A stretch of DNA of 64,000 nt from Ardenticatenales bacterium (GTDB lineage: Bacteria; Chloroflexota; Anaerolineae; Ardenticatenales; Ardenticatenaceae): assembly GCA_020634795.1 (NCBI GenBank), contig JACKAZ010000001.1, positions 248,001-312,000 on the forward strand, given 5' to 3'. Each line of letters begins with the position of its first letter. The first letter of the stretch is position 1. Below, piece after piece: positions 16,902 through 24,350 of the stretch. The notes below the pieces were generated by a model, which did no database searches, was not told the DNA's origin, and worked only from the letters and a program-made list of their open reading frames with translations. The position numbers and the translations under genes were made by a program.

Positions 16902-17212
16902 ACCGCATAAAGATCGGGGACAGTTTCGGTTAGCTGTTGTTGAATCTTAGAAATCCCGCTTTTTATGATCTTATTGTCATCTGACAGTTTATTTATTTCA
17001 TCATTGACTGCTTTGATTCTTGACAGAACCGAATCGATTCCATCTTGCAACGCCATTTCGGCTTCTATGTCTGGATTCAGATCTAATAATCTCATTTCTT
17101 CCTCATCCTGACGGTCATACCATCGTTTCAACAGCGCGTGATCTTCCGAGGAGAGACTTTCGCCCCGTGTGGCTTTATCATGCAGTCTTTTTCCGATTTC
17201 TTCAATGTTCAT
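16898..17212 (-). CDS. Small acidic helical protein coupled to the HNH gene
   Basis: 104 aa, family not recognised. The N-terminus MNIEEIGKRLHDKATRGESL is followed by SSEDHALLKRWYDRQDEEEM. The second half looks like a coiled coil (SVLSRIKAVNDEINKLSDDN). It precedes the HNH gene with a 4-base ATGA overlap, so the two proteins are made together and may bind through their coiled coils. ATG 17212 has AAGGAGG about 6 bases upstream, better than the in-frame ATG nine codons earlier (17239). An immunity or adaptor role is possible but unproven. Confidence 0.75.
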   Translation of the reverse strand: MNIEEIGKRLHDKATRGESLSSEDHALLKRWYDRQDEEEMRLLDLNPDIEAEMALQDGIDSVLSRIKAVNDEINKLSDDNKIIKSGISKIQQQLTETVPDLYAV

Positions 17213-17367
17213 TTGTTCCTCCTTCTTGCCTTCGCTCATGGCATTGGCTCAATTCCGCGATTGGCTCGTATAAGCACTAGGGTGTGAGCGTGTTGCGTGT
17301 TGCGTGTTTGGTCAGCTAGCCATGGCGACAGAGTTCCTATGACGTTTTCACCCTTGTATCTGGTTTG

Positions 17368-17430
17368 CTAATCTCTGTCCCTAATACCAATTTCTTGAGA
17401 ATTAACATTGGTATCTATCAAGATCTTCAT
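17368..17430 (-). pseudogene. Stub of a PIN-domain (VapC-like) toxin gene
   Basis: Immediately after the antitoxin-like gene, minus-strand ATG 17430 opens MKILIDTNV, the exact N-terminal strand and catalytic Asp of PIN-domain toxins. The similarity stops after DTNV. The frame then runs through 11 unrelated codons to a stop at 17368. The rest of the roughly 130-aa toxin is missing. An inverted TACCAAT/ATTGGTA pair lies at the break. The toxin was therefore deleted, leaving an orphan antitoxin. Too short to test rigorously, but the position directly after an antitoxin-like gene supports it. Confidence 0.55.
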
Positions 17431-17441
17431 TCATATTATTC

Positions 17442-17663
17442 CTATGAGTATCGCCACTTTAGCTCATCTGGCGGCATACCTTTCAGAAGGCCGCGCCACT
17501 TAATCAGAAATTGTGCGACATCCCGGTCAGGAGATGCTTTATTTTGGGCTGTCGGTTTCGGCGTGACACGTATTTCAACTTCTTGATCCGCGAGTTGAGA
17601 GGTTTCTGGAATTTCAACAACGCCATTTTCTTGGACTATAGCTTCCAACCTGTACGCTTCCAT
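17442..17663 (-). CDS. Small antitoxin-like protein (AbrB/DUF104-like beta N-terminus)
   Basis: 73 aa. The N-terminus MEAYRLEAIVQENGVVEIPE followed by QLADQEVEIRVTP resembles the short beta-strand antitoxins of VapBC-type systems, where such a strand pair makes the DNA-binding swapped dimer. The C-terminal half (VAQFLIKWRGLLKGMPPDELK) would wrap the toxin. The ribosome-binding site is weak. A PIN-toxin stub begins 11 bases after its stop. Family placement is by overall look, not by a diagnostic motif. Confidence 0.55.
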   Translation of the reverse strand: MEAYRLEAIVQENGVVEIPETSQLADQEVEIRVTPKPTAQNKASPDRDVAQFLIKWRGLLKGMPPDELKWRYS

Positions 17664-17734
17664 CGTGCGGGTCCCGTTTCTAGTCCCTGTAGGGAAAACG
17701 ACTCGTCCAAGGCATCATGGATTATGATTGCCAA

Positions 17735-17905
17735 GTCTACCTTACGGTCCCGACAACGCCAACACATTGCCATGCTCGCTGCCCGGCGCTGCGGCGCCAT
17801 GGGCGAATGCAACGCGAAGCACGTCGCCCCGTGCAGGGTGCGGGACATGGCCGTGCAGCGGAAGGCCGCGTAGCTGCGCTTCTCCCATATCGTCATGTCT
17901 TAGAC
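17735..17905 (-). repeat. attC-like element R2 (171 bases)
   Basis: Bounded by GTCTACC (17735-17741) and CTTAGAC (17899-17905). It shares the identical block of about 41 bases beginning GACAACGCCAACACATTGCC (17752-17792) with R1 and is almost exactly the same length. Both also carry GGTGCGGG and CATGGCC further in, at similar positions. The interiors otherwise differ, as expected for sites conserved in shape more than in sequence. It sits upstream of the antitoxin-like gene, so the island reads element-genes-element-gene, all leftward. Confidence 0.5.
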
Positions 17906-17949
17906 CAACAGGCTTCTTTATCCGAGAGCTAACGAAATCAGTAACGCAC

Positions 17950-18001
17950 GACGTGCCGTACCATGGGGGAAGTGTAGGTCGGGATACGTCGGAGGGGAAG
18001 T
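17950..18001. repeat. Right copy of 52-base direct repeat
   Basis: See the left copy at 15260-15311. Three mismatches in 52. It contains the recQ-like ATG and upstream bases but no recQ coding continuation. It marks the right end of the island. Confidence 0.9.
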
Positions 18002-18026
18002 GACAGGGGGGCGTCATGGTCGCGCA

Positions 18027-18347
18027 TTACGCGCGCCGCGATGCATCAGCGAGAGCATCGATAGCCCGCCGCGTCTGGTTGCCCATATCGAAGACGTGGT
18101 TATCGACCGCCATATCGCCCTTCGTGTGCCACGCCACTAGACGACGGGCGAGGTCATGCTCATCAAGTTGGCCCTGCTCTAGGAGCGAGGCGCGTAGGGC
18201 TAGTGCCTGCGCCCCATCGTCTGACCACGTGCCAGGCGGTGCACCAGCGTGGGCACGTGCATAGCCTTGCGGCGGTTGTACGTCGATCAGTTCGATGGGC
18301 GGGATTTCCGTTGGCGGGTGAAACTCATAGGGGACACCGAGAGCGTC
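18027..18347 (-). pseudogene. Fragment of an ADP-ribosylglycohydrolase (DraG-like) gene
   Basis: The minus strand translates to 106 residues beginning DALGVPYEF. It continues with TWSDDGAQALALRASLLE, LARRLVAWHTKGDMAVDN, and VFDMGNQTRRAIDAL. These match the N-terminal half of ADP-ribosylglycohydrolases (G-D-A-L-G, T-W-S-D-D-T metal site, D-I-G-x-Q-T). The Gly before DALG is replaced by a stop, and there is no start codon. The right half of the protein, with the second metal-binding Asp set, is missing; a stop comes at 18027. The fragment is broken at both ends and abuts the 52-base repeat. Confidence 0.75.
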
Positions 18348-18559
18348 CTATCAGGTGGGTCAGTCGCACCGGGAGGGTACTGATATTTGAAAGAGGGGGA
18401 AATGCAAGGCTGGTCGCCCCTAGGCTGCCAGAGTGCTCTATCACAGAAATAGCAAAGCCCAGCAGGGTGGGTGCTGACCTTTATGAAATAGGTGGGTGCA
18501 ACGAGGTGTTAACTGCCTACTCTTTGGACTTTTGGACTTTTGACAAAAGCAGAGCCAGT

Positions 18560-19238
18560 CACCCGAATGAAACGCTAACGTGGTGGCAGAGCAGTCGGCG
18601 CGGCAAGCGCCAGCGCGTGGAGATCCAGGGCTGGCACACCCTGCTGATGCGCGGTAAGCACACGCCGCAGCGCCTGCCGATGCAGCACTATCCGTTTACG
18701 CTCGTGCGCCTCATGCACTACGATGAGGCAGGCAATCCGCTCTACCAGCGCCCGCTGTGGCGTGTGGTGATGGGCGAGCGACGCGGCGAGTTGACCCGGC
18801 AGCAGATTTTATGCCGGGCGCTTCGACATCGAGCACTTTTTTCGCTTTGGCAAGCAGAAGCTGCACAGGGCCGGCTTTCAGATGCCGGAGGTGGCACGGG
18901 AAGAGAACGGGTGGCAGCTGACGCATATCGCCTACGCTCAACTCTGGGTGGCGCGGCATGTCGCCGAAGCGTTGATGCGGCCCTGGGCACGTAACCTGCC
19001 CGCCCTGAAAGCGCGGCGTCTCTCGCCTACCTTGGTGCAGCGCGACTTCGCTCGCATTATTCGGCAGTTGGGGACACCGGCCCAAACGCCCAAAACGCGC
19101 GGTATTGCACCTGGACGGCCCAAGGGTACGAAATTGCCCCCACGACCACGCCGAAAGGTCATTATCAAGGGCCACCCGAGCGCCCAATCTGCACTGTGCG
19201 CCGCTCGGATCTTCCCTAGCGTGGCTACAATAGCGTGA
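18560..19238 (+). pseudogene. Transposase remnant (DDE superfamily, C-terminal part) with frameshift
   Basis: The first segment reads HPNETLTWWQSSRRGKRQRV, then HYPFTLVRLMHYDEAGNPLY and RPLWRVVMGERRGEL. About 18810 the frame slips and the second segment gives GRFDIEHFFRFGKQKL, QLTHIAYAQLWVARHVAEAL, SPTLVQRDFARIIRQLGTP and RPRRKVIIKG. R-F-D-I-E-H-F-F-R-F-G-K-Q is a hallmark of one DDE transposase family common in Chloroflexota and cyanobacteria. The N-terminal half with the first catalytic Asp is absent. Similarity ends near 19172; the frame then runs into the mscS start. Confidence 0.8.
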
Positions 19239-20074
19239 TGAACGAATTTGCCTACACCTTACGCAAGCTCTTGCTCGAACTCTCCCCCTTCAACGCGCTA
19301 TGGACTGAGCGTATCGGCCATATTCTGGTGATCGTTTTCTGGGGGATCGTGATCCGCTTTGTTGCCGTATGGCTGGTGCGGCGCTTTTTCCGCTACAGCA
19401 TCCGCGAAGACCGACTGGCCTTCAGCGAACGGCGTGCGCGTACGCTGGAAGGGCTGCTGACGGGACTAACGACGTTCTCAGTGATCGTCGTTGCGGCCAT
19501 TTGGGCGATCCTTTCCCTGGGCATCCTCCATGCCAATGTGCTATTTCCCGTGCTGGGGCTGTTCAGCGCAGGCTTCGGACTGGGCGCGCGCCCCCTCGTC
19601 AGTGACTATTTGGCTGGTCTGACCCTCCTCTTCGAACACAGTTACGGGTTTGGCGACAAGGTGGAAATCCTAGAGGTCATCGGGACCGTGGAGCATGTCG
19701 GCCTGCGCATCACGGAGATTCGGGGTGACCGGGGCGAGCTGTTCGTCGTGCCGAACGGTGATGTGCGGCTGATTCGCAACTTTTCGCGCGGGGCCTTCTC
19801 GCTGGCCTCGGTCCGCGTGGTGGTGCGGGCCACCGATCTGAAACGAGCCATCGCGGTGTTGGAGGAGGTGGCGGATCACGCGCTGGCCCTCTATAAGGAA
19901 GAGTTGGTGAGCCGTCCCGAGGTGATCAGTGAAGAAGGCGAGCTGGGCAACGAAACGCCACTCACGCTGCGGGTAAAGGCCCGCTTTGGCCAAGGGGCGC
20001 AACTGCGCCGCCATCTCCTTACCGATCTCAATGATGCGATGAGCGCGGCCGGAATCCCGTATGCGGACGGCTAG
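19238..20074 (+). CDS. Small-conductance mechanosensitive channel, MscS family
   Basis: 278 aa. Hydrophobic helices lie at about 25-45 and 72-95. The pore-lining TM3 is 97-120 (VLGLFSAGFGLGARPLVSDY), then the beta domain has EHSYGFGDKVEI and the signature VVPNGDVRLIRNFSR. It opens on membrane tension to release solutes after osmotic downshock. The start is ATG 19238 (a GTG one codon earlier is also open). The preceding transposase remnant runs into its first codon, so the gene probably depends on a new or rebuilt promoter. TACAAT sits 7 bases before the start. Confidence 0.9.
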   Translation: MNEFAYTLRKLLLELSPFNALWTERIGHILVIVFWGIVIRFVAVWLVRRFFRYSIREDRLAFSERRARTLEGLLTGLTTFSVIVVAAIWAILSLGILHANVLFPVLGLFSAGFGLGARPLVSDYLAGLTLLFEHSYGFGDKVEILEVIGTVEHVGLRITEIRGDRGELFVVPNGDVRLIRNFSRGAFSLASVRVVVRATDLKRAIAVLEEVADHALALYKEELVSRPEVISEEGELGNETPLTLRVKARFGQGAQLRRHLLTDLNDAMSAAGIPYADG

Positions 20075-20286
20075 GGCAAGCCACGGACAGGGTGAGCCAT
20101 GTCCATACGGGGCTGAAAATTGCGATCGCGGTGACGCCTTGAATGGGTAGCGCAGCACGACTCCCTTAGCGCCCATACCACCATACCCTTGCGCTGCCCA
20201 TCACAGCCCCACCCTGCAAACATTTGACGATTTCCCCCTTTTGATCCACAGTATGGCGCTGCCCCACTTGACCCAAGGAGTTCCCC

Positions 20287-21942
20287 ATGTCGAACGTTGG
20301 TCGCCCCACGTGGTTTCGCTGGTTGTTTCCCGTTGCATGCCTCATTGCCGCTTTAGCGCTGCTCCAATTCGTTGCCCCCGATGCAGCGGTGGTGCGTGGC
20401 AAGGGCAGCGCCCTTCCCATCTCAGATTTGCAGAGCGACGACCAGATGGAGGCGCAGGCAATCGCGGTCGTCGATGAGGCGGTGCGGGCCTACACCGATG
20501 GCACCCGCGCCGAAGTCTTCGCCGTCATGCCGGTCGTGACAGATTACACCGAACGCGCGGCGGCCTGCGCCACCGACAATTGCTGGCAAGTCAACATCTA
20601 TGATCTGGACGCGGACGCCACGATTGCCGCCCTCGTCAGCCTTGATCAGGACGCGGTTCTGGATGTGCTCTACATGCCGCACATGCAGCCCTATCTGCCG
20701 AAACGGCTCTCCGACCGTGCGGTGGAGATCGCGCTGGCCGCCCCGGAAGTCGCGCAAGTGCTGGGGGACCGTCCGCTCGCTGCCGACTGGACGCCGATGC
20801 CTGCGAACTTGGTCAACTCGGTTTGCGAAAGTGGGCGACTCTGCGTGGCGGCCCTCTTCGACCTCGAAGATTACCTGCTCTGGGCCTTCGTCGATCTGAA
20901 AACCGAAACGTTGGTCGACATCTCGTGGACCGCCATCGATCCCGACCCCGGCATTGATCGCGGGGCCGATTTCAAATTGGCGCAACGGGGCTGCGACCCG
21001 CCCGTCACGATCACGCAGGACGGCTGGACACTGACCTACGCCGTGGCGGGGAGCGATGGGCTGGCGATTACGAATGCCTCCTACAACGGGATGGAGGTGC
21101 TGACCCGCGCCAAGCTGGTACAGTGGAACGTCGACTATGGCACCAGTGGCTTCCGTGATTCGACCGGCTGTGACGGCAACGGCGGCTTCTTGATCTGGCC
21201 CTATGGGGATACGGCCATCGTCACCCTTGACGGCGGCTTCGAAATCCGACAGGATTTCCGCATGGGGGGCTGGGGGGGCGGCTGTGCCTACCGCTACGAG
21301 CAGCGCTACCAATTCTACGCCGATGGTCGCTTCCGCGTGAAGCAGGGCGCCTTTGGCAAGGGCTGTAACAACAACGGTATCTATCGACCGCTGGTCCGCA
21401 TCGACATGGCGGTGGACGGCGACGAGGGCGACACCGTCTCGCAATGGGCCAACGATGAGTGGTCACCGCTCCTCACCGAAGCGGTGATGCCGGATGTGCC
21501 CGGCCCCTTTACCCTGAACGAAACGTCGCCCGAAGGGTATGCGTGGCGGATCGACGATGCGAATGGCGCGGGCTACTACATCGAGCCTGGCCGCGGCCAG
21601 TTCGGCGACGAGGGGCGCGGTGACAACGAGTATTTCTATGTGGTGCAACACAAACCTTCCGAGGGCGACGCTGACATGGGCGCGATTGGCTACTGCTGCA
21701 GCGAGCCGTTCCACGGGCCGGAAGAGTTCGTCAACGGTGAATCGGTCGATTCGACGAACGTGGTGCTCTGGTACGTGCCACAGAGCCAAACGGTGCCGAC
21801 CGCGCCCGACTACTACTGCTGGACCGTTTCGGGCGAGCCGAATCCCGAAACCTACCCCTGTTGGACGGGGCCGATGTTCCACCCCATCGCCGAGGAACCC
21901 CAGTCCTTCGGCCTCTACATCCCGCTGGTGGCTAAGCCGTAA
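20287..21942 (+). CDS. Secreted protein of unknown function with Chloroflexota-type C-terminal motif
   Basis: 551 aa. The N-terminus has an Arg-containing head and a hydrophobic core (WLFPVACLIAALALLQFVA), a signal peptide or anchor. The mature part is rich in D, G, W and Cys with no catalytic motif I recognise. The middle (about 230-390) has repeated aromatic beta-strand segments: GFEIRQDFRMGGWGGGCAYR and YQFYADGRFRVKQGAFGKGC. The extreme C-terminus reads GLYIPLVAKP, the same type of ending as three other exported proteins in the window. ATG 20287 is preceded by AAGGAG. It stands alone, with no operon partner. Confidence 0.75.
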   Translation: MSNVGRPTWFRWLFPVACLIAALALLQFVAPDAAVVRGKGSALPISDLQSDDQMEAQAIAVVDEAVRAYTDGTRAEVFAVMPVVTDYTERAAACATDNCWQVNIYDLDADATIAALVSLDQDAVLDVLYMPHMQPYLPKRLSDRAVEIALAAPEVAQVLGDRPLAADWTPMPANLVNSVCESGRLCVAALFDLEDYLLWAFVDLKTETLVDISWTAIDPDPGIDRGADFKLAQRGCDPPVTITQDGWTLTYAVAGSDGLAITNASYNGMEVLTRAKLVQWNVDYGTSGFRDSTGCDGNGGFLIWPYGDTAIVTLDGGFEIRQDFRMGGWGGGCAYRYEQRYQFYADGRFRVKQGAFGKGCNNNGIYRPLVRIDMAVDGDEGDTVSQWANDEWSPLLTEAVMPDVPGPFTLNETSPEGYAWRIDDANGAGYYIEPGRGQFGDEGRGDNEYFYVVQHKPSEGDADMGAIGYCCSEPFHGPEEFVNGESVDSTNVVLWYVPQSQTVPTAPDYYCWTVSGEPNPETYPCWTGPMFHPIAEEPQSFGLYIPLVAKP

Positions 21943-22023
21943 CTGACGCCCACCCATCGCGAAAGCACAATAATGAGCGCACGGGTCGACGCATCGCCCG
22001 TGCGCTCGCTTGTGGAGTGGGAC

Positions 22024-23274
22024 TTACTTGCTTACCAAGGGCAGGAAAAGCTGCTCGCCCGCCCGCAGCCGATAGAGGTCGCCACTGCCGTAATCGGCGG
22101 CGTACAGCTCGCCATCGGCCCCTTCGCCGAAGGTGCTCAGCGTCAGCCGGGGGTAGGGGCCTTGCATTGCGACCGCTTGCCAGCCGCCCGCATTGACCAG
22201 CTTCCAGATCTGCCCCGAGGCGAAATCGCCGAAGAAGTAACCGCCGTACAGCTCCGGCGACTGGCTACCGCGGTAGACGTAACCGCCCGTTACGGCGATG
22301 CCGGGTGGGTGCGGATATTCGTAGATCGGCGGGGTGTGATCGGGCAGGGTACAGGGCGGGTTGACATCCGGCGTCTGGATCGTCCCTTCATAACAGTGCC
22401 AACCGTAGTTCAGGCCCCCCGTGCCCTCAGGTTGGAAGTCGATCTCTTCCCGCGAAAATTCGCCCACGTCACCGAGGTACATGTCGCCCGTCAGCCGGTC
22501 GAAGCTGAACCGCCACGGGTTGCGCAGCCCGCGTGCCCAGATCTCGGGCAGGGCGCCCGCTGTGCCCACGTAGGGGTTCGTTGCGGGCACGGTGTAGGTG
22601 GGCGACGGGTTGGCCGCCACGCTCGGCGCGATGCGCAGCACCTTCCCCAGCCACGTGTTCAACCGCTGCGCCGCGTTGGTGGGGTCGGGACCCGCCGTTG
22701 AACCGCCATCCCCGAGCGGGATGTAGAGGAAGCCGTCCGGCCCGAAGGCCAGATCGCCCCCGTTGTTGTCGCCGTAAAATTGCGTTTGGCGCAGCACCAC
22801 GACCTCGCTGCCACTGTCGGCCACGTTGGGGTCAGCACTGACCCGGAAGCGACTGACGCGCGTTTCCATCGATTCGAAGTTGCTGCAGTCGGGGAAGCCC
22901 GCGCGCGGCGCGGTGTAGTTGACGAAAAAGTAACCGTTTTGGGCGTAATTAGGGTGGAAGGTCAGGCCGAGTAGCCCCGCCTGATAATCATCATCACAGA
23001 TCTGCGCCGATAGGTCCAAGAAGGGCGTGGGCAAAAGCGAGCCGTTGTCCAAGATCCCGATCTTGCCGTCGCGCCCCACCGTGAAGAGCCGCGCATCGCC
23101 GGCGTGAGTCACCGCCGTCGTCTGCGCTTGGCCCGTGCCGACGTATTCCATCGCCAAGAGGTCGCTGCTCACCCCGTTTGCGCTGCGCACTGCCGTCATC
23201 GTGGGCTGAAGCAGGAGTAAGGCGGCAACCATCAACCATCCGCCCACCGCCAGCCGCCCGAATTTGTTCTTCAT
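22024..23274 (-). CDS. Secreted PQQ-type sugar dehydrogenase (GSDH/SGL-like beta propeller)
   Basis: 416 aa. A signal peptide (LAVGGWLMVAALLLLQPTMT) precedes a six-bladed propeller of the soluble glucose/sorbosone dehydrogenase family. Typical segments: AGLLGLTFHPNYAQNGYFFV, GDNNGGDLAFGPDGFLYIPL, GDGGS, ARGLRNPWRFSFDRLTGDMY and LGDVGEFSREEID. It would oxidise aldose sugars outside the cell with pyrroloquinoline quinone, though substrate cannot be read from sequence. The C-terminus ends EQLFLPLVSK, the shared terminal motif. ATG 23274 has TGAGGA 6 bases upstream and is preferred over an in-frame start 4 codons earlier. Confidence 0.9.
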   Translation of the reverse strand: MKNKFGRLAVGGWLMVAALLLLQPTMTAVRSANGVSSDLLAMEYVGTGQAQTTAVTHAGDARLFTVGRDGKIGILDNGSLLPTPFLDLSAQICDDDYQAGLLGLTFHPNYAQNGYFFVNYTAPRAGFPDCSNFESMETRVSRFRVSADPNVADSGSEVVVLRQTQFYGDNNGGDLAFGPDGFLYIPLGDGGSTAGPDPTNAAQRLNTWLGKVLRIAPSVAANPSPTYTVPATNPYVGTAGALPEIWARGLRNPWRFSFDRLTGDMYLGDVGEFSREEIDFQPEGTGGLNYGWHCYEGTIQTPDVNPPCTLPDHTPPIYEYPHPPGIAVTGGYVYRGSQSPELYGGYFFGDFASGQIWKLVNAGGWQAVAMQGPYPRLTLSTFGEGADGELYAADYGSGDLYRLRAGEQLFLPLVSK

Positions 23275-23783
23275 CTGAATCCTCATTTCATGCCATCCGA
23301 AATCCGACTGAAAGCGTAGCCGAAGCGCCCAGTTCCACCAAGGCCCCGCCCCTTTTTGCCGCTGTCGCGGGATGTTCTATCATCGAAGGAGCGTTTGCTG
23401 AGTTCAGGCGTTCCGAGTTGGGCCGCTGAGCCTGTCGAAGCTGGCGTAACGGAACGGAGTGCATCGTGCATGGGGCATGGGGGTGTCGCAACCAAACTCG
23501 CCAACAGCGGGACGATGAACCGATTCCCTATAGTCTCCATTCTGCCCTGAAGACAGGCCAGTTTGCAGGAGTCGCCGCGCCATTTCTGTCCCGATCGCAA
23601 CGACCACAGGGCGGCGAATGGCGCATGGGAAGATGGGTATCCCCTTGGGATGGCAATGCTTTGCTAGGCCAGACCGCCATACAGCCGCACCCCTACACAT
23701 CGTCATGCGTTGCCTTCCATCCTCTGTGGTGCGCATCAGCGCATGTCGTTTCCATTCGCCATTCTGCGTGAGAAAGGTCTGTC
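23275..23783. other. Gene-free stretch with scattered repeat words
   Basis: About 510 bases without a convincing gene between two divergent genes. It contains CTGAGCCTGTCGAAG (23426-23440), related to a motif scattered through many environmental genomes, and GCATGG/CATGGG words. Promoters for both flanking genes must lie here, but no clear consensus boxes were picked. Confidence 0.5.
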
Positions 23784-24350
23784 ATGATTGAGGAAGGCAT
23801 ACTGCGGCTGGCGGGCTATGCGGCCCAGTTGCGTCGGGTCCCGCGCATGGGTTGGTTGGAGCGGGGCGTTGGCCCCTGCGATGCCGAAAGCGTGGCTGAA
23901 CATGGCTTTGGCGTCGCTTTTTGGGCGATGCTGATCGCCGACCAGGCGTCGCCGCCCGTGGACATGGGCCATGTGCTGCGCTTGGCGCTGCTCCACGATC
24001 TGGCCGAGGCGATCCTCGGCGATATTTCCGCGACCAGCGCGGCCCTGCTCGGCAGCGCCGCGAAACGCGCGGCAGAGCGCCGCGCGCTCGACGTCATCCT
24101 CCAAGGGTTGCCGCTGCAAGCGCCCTATGTCGAAGCGTGGGAGGAATACAACGCTGCCGAGAGCATCGAGGCACGCATCGTCAAAGATGCCGATCGCCTC
24201 GATCTGTTGCTGACCGCGCTGCGCTACGAAGCGAGCGGCCAACAGGGGCTGAATGACTTCTGGGATAGATCTCATCCCGATCAATTTTACACCGACGTGG
24301 GGCGCGATCTTTTCCGCGCGCTCCGCGCCGAGCGAAAGGCACAGACATGA
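23784..24350 (+). CDS. HD-domain phosphohydrolase, YfbR/5'-deoxynucleotidase-like
   Basis: 188 aa. Metal ligands are visible: His in ESVAEHGFG (residue 39), HD in LLHDLAEAILGDI (about 71-72), and Asp in VKDADRLDLLL. The pattern AEH ... HD-x-AE ... D fits the YfbR/HDDC2 group, which removes phosphate from deoxynucleoside monophosphates. The substrate is inferred from family. The stop overlaps the next gene's start as ATGA, so the two form an operon. Confidence 0.85.
   Translation: MIEEGILRLAGYAAQLRRVPRMGWLERGVGPCDAESVAEHGFGVAFWAMLIADQASPPVDMGHVLRLALLHDLAEAILGDISATSAALLGSAAKRAAERRALDVILQGLPLQAPYVEAWEEYNAAESIEARIVKDADRLDLLLTALRYEASGQQGLNDFWDRSHPDQFYTDVGRDLFRALRAERKAQT

Larger units (their letters stand above)
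15312..18001. mobile_element. Cassette-like genomic island inserted at the recQ 5' end
   Basis: About 2.7 kb between the two 52-base direct repeats. Base composition falls clearly (many A/T-rich codons) compared with the GC-rich genes on both sides. All genes in it point leftward: antitoxin-like gene plus PIN stub, small protein plus HNH endonuclease, and a zinc-ribbon protein. They are separated by two attC-like elements of about 170 bases in the same orientation. No integrase or transposase gene lies inside it. The layout fits an integron-type cassette array without integrase, or an island left by a site-specific recombinase. This is inference from layout and repeats only. Confidence 0.6.

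Noticed and set aside
18016..18264. Plus-strand frame at the island's right edge
   Set aside because: The minus strand gives a recognisable ADP-ribosylglycohydrolase fragment instead.
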